DNA of 64,000 bases from Marivita sp. S6314 (GCF_023015985.1 NZ_JALKAO010000005.1:1-64000), one strand, 5' to 3'. Counted from the stretch's first letter, positions 35,201 through 44,498 are shown. The notes: a model not told the origin generated them from the sequence alone. Translations and numbers: made by a program.

Positions 35201-35521
35201 ATGTCCACCGTTGCTGTCACCGATGACACATTCGATGCCGAAGTCAAAAATTCCAGCGTTCCAGTAGTTGTAGACTTCTGGGCCGAATGGTGTGGCCCCT
35301 GCAAACAGATCGGGCCCGCTTTGGAAGAGCTCGCGGCCGAATACGGCGACGCGGTCAAGATTGCCAAGGTCGATGTGGACAGCAACCCGAACTCTGCTGC
35401 CGCCATGGGTGTGCGCGGTATTCCGTCGCTGTTCATCTTCAAGGACGGTCAGGTTGTATCCAACAAAACCGGTGCTGCGCCGAAGGCCGCTCTGAAGGGC
35501 TGGATCGACGAAAGCATCTGA
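35201..35521 (+). CDS. trxA: Thioredoxin
   Basis: This 106-residue cytoplasmic thioredoxin has the active site [14 protein letters not shown], the cis-proline segment [11 protein letters not shown] and the normal fold length. It reduces protein disulfides including ribonucleotide reductase and PAPS reductase. An AAGGAG ribosome site lies 9 bases upstream of the ATG. It follows addA by 48 bases and is closed by a strong terminator. Confidence 0.96.
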   Translation: MSTVAVTDDTFDAEVKNSSVPVVVDFWAEWCGPCKQIGPALEELAAEYGDAVKIAKVDVDSNPNSAAAMGVRGIPSLFIFKDGQVVSNKTGAAPKAALKGWIDESI

Positions 35522-35544
35522 TCCTGAATGGATTTCTGGCGAAT

Positions 35545-35570
35545 GCCCGGCCTGATCCGCCGGGCGTTTT
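35545..35570 (+). terminator. Intrinsic terminator of trxA
   Basis: A perfect 7-bp G/C stem (GCCCGGC/GCCGGGC) with a 7-base loop is followed by GTTTT, 23 bases after the trxA stop. Confidence 0.8.
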
Positions 35571-35637
35571 GCGTTGCAGGGCTTGTGTGACCCAACGGTT
35601 CGGCCCATATCGACAGCAGCAGAACAAAGGACTTGGC

Positions 35638-36195
35638 ATGGCTGACACAGAGTTTCCCGGCTGGCACGGCACCACGATCATCGGCGTCCGCAAAGGCGGC
35701 AAGGTTGTGATTGCGGGGGATGGCCAGGTCAGTCTCGGCCAGACGGTGATCAAAGGCACAGCCCGCAAGGTGCGCCGTATTTCGCCCGGCGGATATGATG
35801 TCGTAGCCGGGTTTGCCGGATCCACGGCGGACGCGTTTACTTTGCTGGAGCGGCTTGAGACCAAGCTTGAGGCCACCCCCGGTCAATTGCAGCGTGCGAG
35901 CGTTGAGTTGGCAAAGGACTGGCGCACGGACAAGTACCTCCAAAAACTCGAAGCGATGCTGATCGTGTCGGACGGGACGGACCTGTACGTGATTACCGGC
36001 GCAGGTGATGTGCTTGAGCCCGAACATGACGTCACCGCGATTGGCTCTGGCGGGAATTATGCGCTGGCGGCCGGTCGCGCCCTTATGGGCACAGACAAGG
36101 ATGCCGAAGAGGTCGCGCGCGAAGCGATGGCGATTGCGGCGGACATCTGTGTTTACACCAATGGCAACCTGACGGTTGAGACGATCAGCGCCTAA
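35638..36195 (+). CDS. hslV: ATP-dependent protease peptidase subunit HslV
   Basis: HslV forms the double-ring peptidase chamber that works with the HslU unfoldase. The 185-residue protein has [20 protein letters not shown], whose first Thr (residue 12) is the catalytic nucleophile, so an 11-residue [11 protein letters not shown] leader must be removed. GTARKVRRI and [16 protein letters not shown] are also typical. The stop codon overlaps the brnA stop on the other strand by 3 bases. hslU, normally next, lies 690 bases away beyond brnTA. Confidence 0.95.
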   Translation: MADTEFPGWHGTTIIGVRKGGKVVIAGDGQVSLGQTVIKGTARKVRRISPGGYDVVAGFAGSTADAFTLLERLETKLEATPGQLQRASVELAKDWRTDKYLQKLEAMLIVSDGTDLYVITGAGDVLEPEHDVTAIGSGGNYALAAGRALMGTDKDAEEVAREAMAIAADICVYTNGNLTVETISA

Positions 36196-36521
36196 TCCTT
36201 GATCTGCGCGTTCATATAGGCGCGCAGAACCGCGTTCATGCGGGTTTGATAACCCTTGCCGCCCTCTTTGAAGAACGCCAGCACATCGCGGTCCACCCGA
36301 AGCGAAATCGCCGCTTTGGAGCGTGGAAGCTTGTCGAGTGAAAACTCACCTGCCTGAAACGTGACAGCGCTGTCCCAATCCCATTCGACATCATCAAATT
36401 CGGGATCATAGGCAGGTTCAATGCCCTGCTCGTCTTCACGACGCAAACGGTCCCAATCGGTCTGGCCTTTCATCTTGCGCGCGTCTTCAAGAGTTATGCG
36501 CGTGATATTGTTTTCTTTCAT
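36192..36521 (-). CDS. brnA: BrnA antitoxin
   Basis: BrnA neutralises the BrnT ribonuclease and represses their common promoter. The 109-residue protein has an acidic N-terminal half ([17 protein letters not shown]) and a C-terminal ribbon-helix-helix: [19 protein letters not shown] followed by [13 protein letters not shown], typical of BrnA. It starts inside brnT with a 35-base overlap, giving coupled synthesis. Its stop overlaps the hslV stop on the plus strand, leaving no room for a terminator between the convergent genes. Confidence 0.92.
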   Translation of the reverse strand: MKENNITRITLEDARKMKGQTDWDRLRREDEQGIEPAYDPEFDDVEWDWDSAVTFQAGEFSLDKLPRSKAAISLRVDRDVLAFFKEGGKGYQTRMNAVLRAYMNAQIKD

Positions 36522-36762
36522 TTCGCCTTGCCCTTCGAGCAGTAATGAGCCGGATACGTTCCGCCCTTCGAGTGAAGATCACAGCCACTTCGCGGCGATC
36601 CACCATACAGATCCCAACCCAACGCGGCTCTTCTCTGGGGGAGGACAAGATAACCATCCTATCGTCAAACAACTTCACCAGATCCAGAAAATCGAACCCG
36701 TGTTTGGCCAGTACCAACTGACGTTTGGTTTCGTCCCATTCAAACTCCATGCCATCGGTCAT
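36487..36762 (-). CDS. brnT: BrnT toxin ribonuclease
   Basis: BrnT is a RelE-like mRNA interferase of type II toxin-antitoxin systems. The 91-residue protein has [21 protein letters not shown] at the start and a [22 protein letters not shown] block that carries the expected basic active-site residues and the conserved arginine-rich end. The first ATG is at 36762; the ATG at 36750 gives the canonical start and is an alternative, and neither has a strong ribosome site. Promoter and operator-like palindromes lie just upstream. The pair is A/T-richer than the hsl genes, suggesting acquisition. Confidence 0.92.
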   Translation of the reverse strand: MTDGMEFEWDETKRQLVLAKHGFDFLDLVKLFDDRMVILSSPREEPRWVGICMVDRREVAVIFTRRAERIRLITARRARRNERKQYHAHNS

Positions 36763-36774
36763 GCAAAGAAATGG

Positions 36775-36803
36775 TTAACCGTCGGTCAACGCATTTGTAT
36801 ATA
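36775..36803 (+). promoter_or_regulatory. Candidate hslU promoter
   Basis: TTAACC at 36775 and TATATA at 36798 are spaced by 17 bases, with hslU starting at 36886. hslU needs its own promoter because brnTA separates it from hslV. The -10 box is the same palindromic TATATA used by the opposing brnT promoter. Confidence 0.4.
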
Positions 36804-36819
36804 CAGTTTTGTATATACA
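36796..36819 (-). promoter_or_regulatory. Tandem GTATATAC palindromes, likely BrnA operator
   Basis: Two identical 8-base palindromes GTATATAC begin at 36797 and 36811, 14 bases apart. They lie between or over the -35 (TTGACG, 36822-36827) and -10 (TATATA, 36798-36803) of a minus-strand promoter with an 18-base spacer, about 35 bases upstream of brnT. This is where a ribbon-helix-helix antitoxin would bind. The repeat is seen; binding is inferred. Confidence 0.6.
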
Positions 36820-36885
36820 TACGTCAACCCCTTCAAACTTCTGTCGCGAATGCGTATCTCGGGTGAAACGCCCGAAAGGACCACC

Positions 36886-38199
36886 ATGACCGACCTCACC
36901 CCCCGCGAAATCGTGTCCGAACTGGACCGCTTTATCATCGGCCAGAAAGACGCCAAGCGCGCTGTTGCCGTGGCGCTGCGCAACCGGTGGCGGCGCAAGC
37001 AATTGAGCGATGACCTGCGCGACGAGGTGTATCCCAAGAACATCCTGATGATTGGGCCGACTGGTGTGGGCAAAACCGAAATCAGCAGACGGCTTGCGAA
37101 GCTGGCTAAGGCTCCGTTCCTCAAGGTCGAGGCCACGAAGTTCACTGAGGTCGGTTATGTCGGACGGGATGTAGAACAGATCATCCGCGATCTTGTGGAT
37201 GCCGCGATTGCCATGACCCGCGACCACATGCGCGAAGACGTGAAGGCGCGGGCGCATGAAGCTGCCGAAGAACGCGTGATCGAAGCGATTGCGGGCGAAG
37301 GCGCGCGCGATGCAACGCGTGAGATGTTTCGCAAGAAACTCAAGGACGGTCTGCTGGACGATACAGTGATCGAACTGGAGTTACAGGACACATCCAGCCC
37401 CTTTCCAATGATGGACATCCCCGGCCAACCCGGCATGGGCGGTGGAGCTGGCATGATGAACCTGGGCGACCTGTTCGGCAAAGCCTTCTCGGGCCGGACC
37501 ACGCGCAAGCGGATGACGGTCGCTGAAAGCTATGAGACCCTGATCGCGGAAGAGGCCGACAAGCTGCTCGACGACGAACAGGTCAAGGCGCAGGCGCTTG
37601 AGGCGGTGGAACAGAATGGCATTGTCTTCCTGGATGAGATCGACAAGGTCGCGGCACGGCAGGAAACCCGTGGCGGTGACGTGAGCCGCGAAGGTGTGCA
37701 ACGCGATTTGTTGCCGCTGATCGAGGGCACGACTGTCAGCACCAAACATGGGCCTGTGAAGACCGACCATATCCTGTTCATTGCCTCTGGCGCGTTCCAC
37801 ATTGCGAAGCCGTCGGACCTGCTGCCGGAACTGCAAGGTCGCCTGCCTATTCGCGTCAACCTGCGGGCGCTGACGGAAGAGGATTTCGTGCGCATTCTGA
37901 CGGAAACAGACAACGCGTTGACGCTGCAATACACCGCACTGATGGCCACCGAAGAGGTCACCGTCACCTTTACCGAAGACGGGATTGCCGCGCTTGCCAA
38001 GATCGCGGCGGATGTGAACCAGTCCGTGGAAAACATCGGCGCGCGCAGGCTCTATACCGTGATGGAACGGGTGTTCGAGGACCTGAGCTTTGATGCGCCG
38101 GACCAGCCGGGAACATCGGTGAATGTGGATGCCGCTTTTGTCGAAACGCATCTGGGTGAGCTGACAAGGTCGAGCGATCTGAGCCGATACGTGCTCTGA
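36886..38199 (+). CDS. hslU: ATP-dependent protease ATPase subunit HslU
   Basis: HslU is the AAA+ unfoldase of the HslUV protease. The 437-residue protein has [20 protein letters not shown], Walker [15 protein letters not shown], the pore motif [14 protein letters not shown], Walker [12 protein letters not shown] and the C-terminal SRYVL tail that docks into HslV. The ATG at 36886 has GAAAGGA upstream; the longer open frame runs antisense over brnTA. It is separated from hslV by brnTA but otherwise intact. Confidence 0.96.
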   Translation: MTDLTPREIVSELDRFIIGQKDAKRAVAVALRNRWRRKQLSDDLRDEVYPKNILMIGPTGVGKTEISRRLAKLAKAPFLKVEATKFTEVGYVGRDVEQIIRDLVDAAIAMTRDHMREDVKARAHEAAEERVIEAIAGEGARDATREMFRKKLKDGLLDDTVIELELQDTSSPFPMMDIPGQPGMGGGAGMMNLGDLFGKAFSGRTTRKRMTVAESYETLIAEEADKLLDDEQVKAQALEAVEQNGIVFLDEIDKVAARQETRGGDVSREGVQRDLLPLIEGTTVSTKHGPVKTDHILFIASGAFHIAKPSDLLPELQGRLPIRVNLRALTEEDFVRILTETDNALTLQYTALMATEEVTVTFTEDGIAALAKIAADVNQSVENIGARRLYTVMERVFEDLSFDAPDQPGTSVNVDAAFVETHLGELTRSSDLSRYVL

Positions 38200-38212
38200 T
38201 CTTCCTCTTGCT

Positions 38213-38233
38213 AAAAATACCTCCGCCGGAGGC
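38213..38233 (-). repeat. Short palindromic element after hslU
   Basis: CCTCC-GCC-GGAGG, preceded by AAAAATA on the plus strand, reads on the minus strand as a hairpin followed by TATTTTT. I recall similar elements between genes in many Rhodobacteraceae, so it may be a dispersed repeat. No minus-strand gene ends here. Confidence 0.4.
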
Positions 38234-38298
38234 ATCCGACGCTTCCAAGCATCGCGGCGGATCGTTAGGTTAGCGCCAACATATCCAAGAGGTGCCCC

Positions 38299-38976
38299 AT
38301 GAAACGGTCCCGCATCAATGAGATTCTGCGCGAAGGCGACGCGTTTATCCGGTCTTTTGGCTACACGATGCCGCCGTTTGCGTATCTGTCGCCCGAAGCG
38401 CTGAAGGCCAGCGATCATTCAGAGATCAAGACCCGTCGCATGGGGTGGGACATCACCGATTACGGGGCCGAAAATTTCGATGACATGGGTCTGTTCCTGT
38501 TCACCACCCGCAACGGGTTGAACAGCGATTTGGGCAAGACAAGCGCGATGCTTTATGCCGAAAAGATCATGATCTCGCGCGACAAGCAGTTAAGCCCGAT
38601 GCACCGGCATGACCTTAAGGTCGAAGACATCATCAACCGGGGCGGCGGGACGCTGGTGATTGAGCTGTTCATGGCGGATGCGGATGGCGGGATCGACCGG
38701 GATACCGAGGTGTCGGTGATGGTGGATGGCGTGGTTCGCAAGCTGCCCGCTGGTGGGCACTTGAAGTTGGATCCCGGTGAGTCCGTGACGCTGTTCCCGA
38801 ACAACTGGCATGCGTTCTGGGGTGAAGGCGGGGACGTGCTGATCGGTGAAGTGTCGACGGTGAACGACGATCTGACGGACAATATCTTTGAACAGCCCAT
38901 CGGGCGGTTTTCCAATATCGAAGAAGATGAGGCGCCGCTGCATTTGCTGGTGTCGGATTACGACACGCATCTGTAA
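38299..38976 (+). CDS. D-lyxose/D-mannose isomerase family protein
   Basis: The 225-residue cupin protein matches D-lyxose ketol-isomerases, which interconvert D-lyxose and D-xylulose and D-mannose and D-fructose. Metal-binding histidines are visible in LSPMHRHDLKVEDIINRGGG, and FPNNWHAFWGEG supplies a further His. An AGAGG ribosome site precedes the ATG. It is a single gene between hslU and a strong terminator, without sugar transport genes nearby, so the physiological sugar is unclear. Confidence 0.88.
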   Translation: MKRSRINEILREGDAFIRSFGYTMPPFAYLSPEALKASDHSEIKTRRMGWDITDYGAENFDDMGLFLFTTRNGLNSDLGKTSAMLYAEKIMISRDKQLSPMHRHDLKVEDIINRGGGTLVIELFMADADGGIDRDTEVSVMVDGVVRKLPAGGHLKLDPGESVTLFPNNWHAFWGEGGDVLIGEVSTVNDDLTDNIFEQPIGRFSNIEEDEAPLHLLVSDYDTHL

Positions 38977-39007
38977 GTCGGACACACCCTTTCGAATTTC
39001 CAAACGA

Positions 39008-39035
39008 AAACGCCCCGTCGCATGACGGGGCGTTT
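39008..39035. terminator. Strong bidirectional terminator
   Basis: A perfect 12-bp stem (AAACGCCCCGTC/GACGGGGCGTTT) with a GCAT loop lies between the convergent isomerase gene and the ABC substrate-binding gene. It has T-runs inside the stem end on both strands. Confidence 0.85.
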
Positions 39036-39058
39036 CGGTTTCGGTTGAACCTGATGGT

Positions 39059-40600
39059 TTACGCGAACCACCAGCGTTCAATAAAGCGCGAGCTGTCCAT
39101 CTGGAACACGTTGCCGACCGTGCCCGAATTGGTGAGCTTGTTGGAATGCGCATCCACGAAGTTGGCGTACATCGGAATGACCGTGCCACCTTCTTTGGAG
39201 AGCAGCATCTGCATTTCGCCATACTGTTCGCGACGCTTGTCGCTGTCGAGTTCGGCGCGCGCCGTGAGAAGCAGTTCCTGGAAGCGGGCGTTTTCCCAAT
39301 TCGTGTCGTTCCACGGCACACCGGATTCGTAGGCGGTTGAGAACATCCAGTCCTCGGTCGCACGACCCGACCAGTAGCACGCACACCATGGCTTTTTCAG
39401 CCAGACGTTGGACCAGTAGCCGTCATCCGGTTCCTGCACCACGTTGATGTTGATGCCTGCAGCCTTGGCCGACGCCTGATACAGCTGTGCGGCATCCACG
39501 GCGCCCGGGAAGGCGGCATTGGCGGCGGACAGATCGACGGACAAACCGTCAAGCCCGGCTTCCTTGATCAAGGACGCGGCCTTGTCCGGGTCGTAGGAGT
39601 TCTGCTCCAGATCGGCGGCGTAATACTGGTTCGCCGGACCGATCGGGTGGTCGTTCGCAACGGCACCATGACCCAACAGGATCTTGTCGACCAGTTCCTG
39701 CCGGTTGATCGCGTGCTTGAGCGCCTGGCGGACCTTGAGGTTCGAGAACGGATCAAGGTTGGTCAGCATCGGGAAGGTGAAGTGCTGGTTGCCGGTCACT
39801 TCGAAGATGTTGATCATCGGATTGGCGCGCATGAGCGGCTCGGTCTTGAAATCGACCCGGTTCACCGCATCGACCTGACCCGTCATCAGCGCGTTCATCC
39901 GTGCAGAGGAATCGTTGATCGCGATCATCTCGACACTGTCGAACCAACCGTATTCGCCATCCTTGTAGTGGCTGTCCACACGGCTCAGCAGGATGCGGAC
40001 ACCGGGGTCGAAGCTTTCGACTTTGTACATGCCCGTACCGATGCCCTGTGCGATGGCTTCCTCGGTCTGACCGGCGGGGAAGATGCAGAGGTGGTAATCG
40101 GACAGCAGGAACGGGAAGTCCGCGTTGCCCGCCTTGAGCGTGAACGTGACCTCGTGGTCGTTGACCTTGGTCATCTCCGAGATGTTATCGACAATCGGCT
40201 TGGCCGCTGATTTTGCGCCTTCTGCCGTGTGCATCTGCAACGATGACAGAACGTCATCCGCGCCGAACGCCTTGCCGTTGTGGAAGGTGACGCCCTGGCG
40301 CAGTTTGAACGTCCAGGTGACCGCATCTGCCGACGCTTCCCAGCTTTCGGCCAGTTCGCCCACCAGTTCGCCGTTTGCGGCAACCTGTGTCAGGCAGTCA
40401 AAAACCGCACCGTGGCCAGCCATGATCATGAAGCTGTCGGAATGTGTCCGGCTGTCCCAGCTGTCGGAGGTGTTTGCACCGGCAAGGCCAAGGCGCAATG
40501 TGCCGCCGCGCTGCTGCGCGCGCACCGGCAGGCCGCTGGCCGCCAGTACACCGGCTGCTGCGCCGGTCTTAAGTAGTCCACGTCGTGAAATACGGGTCAT
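39059..40600 (-). CDS. Peptide-type ABC transporter substrate-binding protein
   Basis: The 513-residue periplasmic protein belongs to the SBP_bac_5 family that binds peptides or similar ligands. The N-terminus MTRISRRGLLKTGAAAGVLA is a Tat signal with the twin arginine. The mature part has the typical TFKLRQGVTFHNGKAFGADDV segment and LKHAINRQELVDKILLG. It is the last gene of an operon whose other genes encode the ATPase and two permeases, 60 bases after the ATPase gene. The ligand cannot be told from sequence. Confidence 0.92.
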   Translation of the reverse strand: MTRISRRGLLKTGAAAGVLAASGLPVRAQQRGGTLRLGLAGANTSDSWDSRTHSDSFMIMAGHGAVFDCLTQVAANGELVGELAESWEASADAVTWTFKLRQGVTFHNGKAFGADDVLSSLQMHTAEGAKSAAKPIVDNISEMTKVNDHEVTFTLKAGNADFPFLLSDYHLCIFPAGQTEEAIAQGIGTGMYKVESFDPGVRILLSRVDSHYKDGEYGWFDSVEMIAINDSSARMNALMTGQVDAVNRVDFKTEPLMRANPMINIFEVTGNQHFTFPMLTNLDPFSNLKVRQALKHAINRQELVDKILLGHGAVANDHPIGPANQYYAADLEQNSYDPDKAASLIKEAGLDGLSVDLSAANAAFPGAVDAAQLYQASAKAAGININVVQEPDDGYWSNVWLKKPWCACYWSGRATEDWMFSTAYESGVPWNDTNWENARFQELLLTARAELDSDKRREQYGEMQMLLSKEGGTVIPMYANFVDAHSNKLTNSGTVGNVFQMDSSRFIERWWFA

Positions 40601-40660
40601 TTTTTTCTCCCTGTGAGTGTGAGCGGTCTTTGCCGCCTGGCAGTCCTTTCGGACCGATTC

Positions 40661-42307
40661 TCATGACATCTTATCAACTGCTGCGTCGCCGATGTTATCA
40701 ACTCCACGTTCATTGAGCAGATTTGTGAGCCAATCCGGGTCCATTTCGGGAACCGAGCTGAGCAAGAGGTCCGTATAGGGGTGATGTGGCGGCACGAACA
40801 TGTCGTGCTTTGGCCCCTGTTCGACAACTTTTCCTTCTTTCATCACCACAACCTCGTCCGCGATCGCTTTTACCGTCGCAAGATCGTGGGTGATAAACAT
40901 GTAACTAAGCTTGAGACTGTCCTGAAGCCGCGCCAGCAGCTTGAGAATGCCTTCGGCCACCAATTGGTCCAGCGCGCTTGTCACCTCGTCACAGATGATG
41001 AACTTGGGCTCGGCCGCAAGCGCGCGCGCGATTCCGATCCGCTGTTTCTGACCGCCGGACAGCTCTGATGGCAGGCGGTCGATATATTGCGAGGCTGGCA
41101 GTTCAATCTCTTCAAGCAGCTCTTCCACCCGCCTGCGTTTGGCCTTGCCGGTCAGCCCCATGTAGAACTGCACCGGACGCCCGATGATGTCACCGATCTT
41201 GGTGCGCGGGTTCAGCGCGGTATCCGCCATCTGGTAGATCATCTGCGCCTGTCGCAGCTGGTCCTTGTTGCGCTTTTTGTAATTGGCAGGCAGCGATTGC
41301 CCATCGAACTGGATCACGCCCTCGGTCGGTGGCAACAGACCGGTGATACAGCGCGCCGTTGTCGATTTACCGGACCCGGATTCGCCCACCACCGCCACGG
41401 TGCGTCCTTCGTGGATGTCAAAGCTGACATCATGCAGAACGCGCACCTTTCCGTAGGCTGCAGATACGTTCTGAACCGACACAACCGGCGTTGCGCTAGT
41501 GTGAACCGCAGGTTTTTGCGGCCGTTCAAAGGCGCGCACGGCCCACAGGCTTTTGGTATAGTCCTCTTTCGGTGCGGACAGCATGGTACGGGTGTCGGCC
41601 TCTTCGACCTCGTCCCCCTTCAGCAGGACTTTGATCTTGTCCGCCATCTGCGCCACCACGGCGAGATCATGCGTGATGTAGATCGCGGCGGTGTCGAACT
41701 GTTCCACGATGTCGCGGATTGATGCCAGAACCTCGATCTGGGTGGTCACGTCCAGCGCGGTGGTCGGTTCATCAAAGATGATCAGGTCAGGCCGACAGGC
41801 CATCGCCATCGCCGTCATGGCGCGCTGAAGCTGACCACCGGACACCTGATGCGGATAGCGGAACCCGATCTCTTCGGGATTGGGCAGACGCAACCGGCGG
41901 TATAGCTCGATCCCGTCTTCGGCGCTTTCTGCCTTGCTCATCACGCCATGCTGCACCGGGCCTTCGGTGTGTTGGTCAATCAGCTTGTGCGCCGGGTTGA
42001 AACTGGCCGCTGCGGATTGGGCAACATAGGCGATCCGCTTGCCCAGCAAACTGCGTTTCTGCGCGGCAGAGGCGGACAAGAGGTCAATCCCGTCGAATTT
42101 GACCGACCCGCCGGAAATACGCACGCCGTCGCGGGTGAAACCCATCGCGGCCAAGCCAAGCGTGGATTTCCCCGCACCGGATTCCCCGATCAGGCCAAGC
42201 ACCTCTCCCTTTTTCAGTTCAAGGCTGATGCCCTTGATGATGGGGGACCAGGTCTCATCGCTGCGACCGTCAATGTAGATATCGTTGATTTCGACCAGCA
42301 GGCTCAT
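40661..42307 (-). CDS. ABC transporter double ATP-binding protein, DppDF-like
   Basis: The 548-residue protein fuses the two ATPases of a peptide-type importer. The first half has Walker A GESGAGKSTLG, signature VSGGQLQRAM and Walker B LIIFDEPTTALD; the second has GESGSGKSTTAR, LSGGQKQRIGIARAL and FIICDEVTSALD. Each half carries the C-terminal segment usual for oligopeptide ATPases. Its start overlaps the permease stop by 4 bases. Confidence 0.93.
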   Translation of the reverse strand: MSLLVEINDIYIDGRSDETWSPIIKGISLELKKGEVLGLIGESGAGKSTLGLAAMGFTRDGVRISGGSVKFDGIDLLSASAAQKRSLLGKRIAYVAQSAAASFNPAHKLIDQHTEGPVQHGVMSKAESAEDGIELYRRLRLPNPEEIGFRYPHQVSGGQLQRAMTAMAMACRPDLIIFDEPTTALDVTTQIEVLASIRDIVEQFDTAAIYITHDLAVVAQMADKIKVLLKGDEVEEADTRTMLSAPKEDYTKSLWAVRAFERPQKPAVHTSATPVVSVQNVSAAYGKVRVLHDVSFDIHEGRTVAVVGESGSGKSTTARCITGLLPPTEGVIQFDGQSLPANYKKRNKDQLRQAQMIYQMADTALNPRTKIGDIIGRPVQFYMGLTGKAKRRRVEELLEEIELPASQYIDRLPSELSGGQKQRIGIARALAAEPKFIICDEVTSALDQLVAEGILKLLARLQDSLKLSYMFITHDLATVKAIADEVVVMKEGKVVEQGPKHDMFVPPHHPYTDLLLSSVPEMDPDWLTNLLNERGVDNIGDAAVDKMS

Positions 42308-43506
42308 TCTTTCAGCCCCGAGCTTTTGTGCAGCATCCAGTCGACCACGAAGTTCACGCCAACCGTCAGCAACGCGATGGCTCCCGCCGCCAGCAAAGGC
42401 AGCGCTGCCGTCAAAGGAGAGAATGCGGCAAAGTTGATGAATTGCGAACTGTCACGCACCATGGTGCCCCAATCTGCCAAAGGTGGCTGAATACCGACAC
42501 CCAGGAAGCTGAGCGAGGCAATTGTCAGGAACACAAAGCAGAAGCGCAGACCAAATTCGGCCAGCAAGGGCGCGGTGGCATTGGGCAGGATTTCCTTGAA
42601 GATCAGGTACCCCAGACCTTCCCCACGCAGCTTGGCCGCTTCGATGTAGTCCATCACCACGATGTTCAGGCCCACCGCCCGCGCAAGGCGAAACACCCGT
42701 GTGCTGTCGATCACCGCGATGATCACGATCATGTAGACCGTCAGCAACCACCGTTCGGACCCGGCCCAGGCGCTTGCGATGGTCATCAGCAACAGGGCAA
42801 AGATCAACGACGGGATCGCCATCAGAACGTCAACAGCCCGGCTGAGCACCTGATCAAGCCACCCCTGCAAAGTGGCGGCCAGGAACCCCAGTGTCCCGCC
42901 AAGGAAAAACGCCAGGCAGGTTGTGACAAACGCGATCCCAACGGTGTTCTGTGCGCCATAGATCAATCGGCTGAGCAGATCGCGCCCAATCTGGTCGGTG
43001 CCCAAGGGATGCATCGGGTCGCCCCCGGTCGCCTCGTTCCCGCCCGGCAGGACGTTCACGCGTGCAAAGATTTCCTCTTGCCCGAACGGCGCAAGCCACG
43101 CCGCGAAGATCGCCGTGATGGCGTAAATCAGTATGATCAGAACGCCAAAACTGGCCGTAAGCGGCATCTGGCGAAACAGCTTCTTGCTGCCAGCCGTTCC
43201 GAGATTGCGCCCCAGCAGGCGGAACAGATAAGCCGCCAACGCTGACATCAGGAAGAACTGAACCGCCCAGCGGAAGAAAACAACGCCCGCATTGGGCACA
43301 CCCGCGTCGGTGACCGTGGGCTGGAAGAAGTACCAGATCGAAAACAGCAGCAACGCCGCGCCAAGCACGTAACCAAACGCGACGGCAAACGGCATGTCCC
43401 GGAACACAGGCGCGTTGCCCGTCGCCTGTTGTCCGGCAAAGCGCAGAACCCAGCCGCCCCCGGCAATCGCCACCAAAAGCAGGATCAACGTCACAATCGT
43501 GCTCAT
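42304..43506 (-). CDS. ABC transporter permease, DppC-like
   Basis: The 400-residue membrane protein has an N-terminal region with three hydrophobic segments not found in short DppC proteins, then the standard permease: HPLGTDQIGRDLLSRLIYGA, AVDVLMAIPSLIFALLL and the EAA loop DYIEAAKLRGEGLGYLIFKE. It pairs with the DppB-like permease, overlapping it by 4 bases, and with the ATPase gene downstream. Confidence 0.92.
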   Translation of the reverse strand: MSTIVTLILLLVAIAGGGWVLRFAGQQATGNAPVFRDMPFAVAFGYVLGAALLLFSIWYFFQPTVTDAGVPNAGVVFFRWAVQFFLMSALAAYLFRLLGRNLGTAGSKKLFRQMPLTASFGVLIILIYAITAIFAAWLAPFGQEEIFARVNVLPGGNEATGGDPMHPLGTDQIGRDLLSRLIYGAQNTVGIAFVTTCLAFFLGGTLGFLAATLQGWLDQVLSRAVDVLMAIPSLIFALLLMTIASAWAGSERWLLTVYMIVIIAVIDSTRVFRLARAVGLNIVVMDYIEAAKLRGEGLGYLIFKEILPNATAPLLAEFGLRFCFVFLTIASLSFLGVGIQPPLADWGTMVRDSSQFINFAAFSPLTAALPLLAAGAIALLTVGVNFVVDWMLHKSSGLKE

Positions 43507-44498
43507 TTCGGATGCCTCAGGCGTGGGTTGGACAAGATCGACAGAATGTCCGCCAACAGGTTCAGCAAGATATACGCAGCGGCGAAGATCAAACAGCAGG
43601 CCTGTACCACCGGGATGTCGCGGATCTTGACGCTATCGACAAACAACTGCCCGATGCCGGGATAGACAAACACCACTTCAACCACGACCACACCGGTGAT
43701 CAGGTAGGCAAGGTTCAGGGCAATCACGTTGATGATCGGGGCCAGCGCGTTGGGCAGCGCGTGCTTCACGATCACCCGCATCGGTGACATGCCTTTGAGA
43801 CGCGCCATCTCGATATAGGGAGACGCCAGCAGGTTGATGATTGCCGCCCGCGTCATGCGCATCATGTGCGCGGTCACAACCAATGTCAGCGTCAGCGCTG
43901 GCAGCAGCGTCTTTTCAAGCCGCTCTCCAAAGGACATGCCGTCAAAGATGTTCGACAAAGACGGCAGCATCGGGTTCAGCACCGCGAGAAACAGGATCAA
44001 CACATAGGCCAGAAAGAACTCGGGCGAAGAGATTGACGTCAAGGTCGTGACATTCGTGGCGCGATCAAACACCGAATTCCGGTAGAGCGCGGCCAGAATG
44101 CCCAGCGTGATCGAAAACGGCACCGCGATGCAGGCCGTCACGGCGGCAAGGAACATCGTGTTGGCGAACCGCGGCGCGATCTGCTGGGCCACGGTGGTGC
44201 TGACGCCGGTATCGGCCCCGGCAAAACTTGCAAAATTGGCCTGCGCGAAGGAATTGCCAAGATCGCCTTGAATGGCATTGCCCAGCCATTGAAAGTACCG
44301 CGTGATCGGGGGTTGATCGAGGCCCAGATCCTTGCGGATCGCCTCAACTGCTTCGGGTGTCGCGCCCTGTCCCAGAATGGCCTGCGCGAAATCGCCGGGA
44401 AGCATGTTCACAGCGGTGAAGATCACAACCGACACGACAAAAAGCGTCAGTAGGCCAAGCGCAAGGCGCTGGAGAATAATGCTGATTACAGACTGCAC
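43503..44498 (-). CDS. ABC transporter permease, DppB-like
   Basis: The 331-residue protein has six membrane segments, the conserved N-terminal RLALGLLTLFVVSVVIFTAV, LPGDFAQAILGQGATPEAVE and the EAA loop SPYIEMARLKGMSPMRVIVKHAL. The start is uncertain: GTG 44498 gives the usual N-terminus, while TTG 44543 would add 15 residues and has no clear ribosome site. It is the first transporter gene of the operon, 84 bases after the proline iminopeptidase gene. Confidence 0.9.
   Translation of the reverse strand: MQSVISIILQRLALGLLTLFVVSVVIFTAVNMLPGDFAQAILGQGATPEAVEAIRKDLGLDQPPITRYFQWLGNAIQGDLGNSFAQANFASFAGADTGVSTTVAQQIAPRFANTMFLAAVTACIAVPFSITLGILAALYRNSVFDRATNVTTLTSISSPEFFLAYVLILFLAVLNPMLPSLSNIFDGMSFGERLEKTLLPALTLTLVVTAHMMRMTRAAIINLLASPYIEMARLKGMSPMRVIVKHALPNALAPIINVIALNLAYLITGVVVVEVVFVYPGIGQLFVDSVKIRDIPVVQACCLIFAAAYILLNLLADILSILSNPRLRHPK

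Noticed and set aside
36775-36791. CtrA-like TTAA-N7-TCAAC near brnT/hslU
   Set aside because: One mismatch in the second half; better explained as part of the promoter -35 region.
40601-40660. GTCC-GAAA-GGAC hairpin between the ABC ATPase and substrate-binding genes
   Set aside because: Four base pairs with a tetraloop; might stabilise mRNA but is too small to list as a feature.
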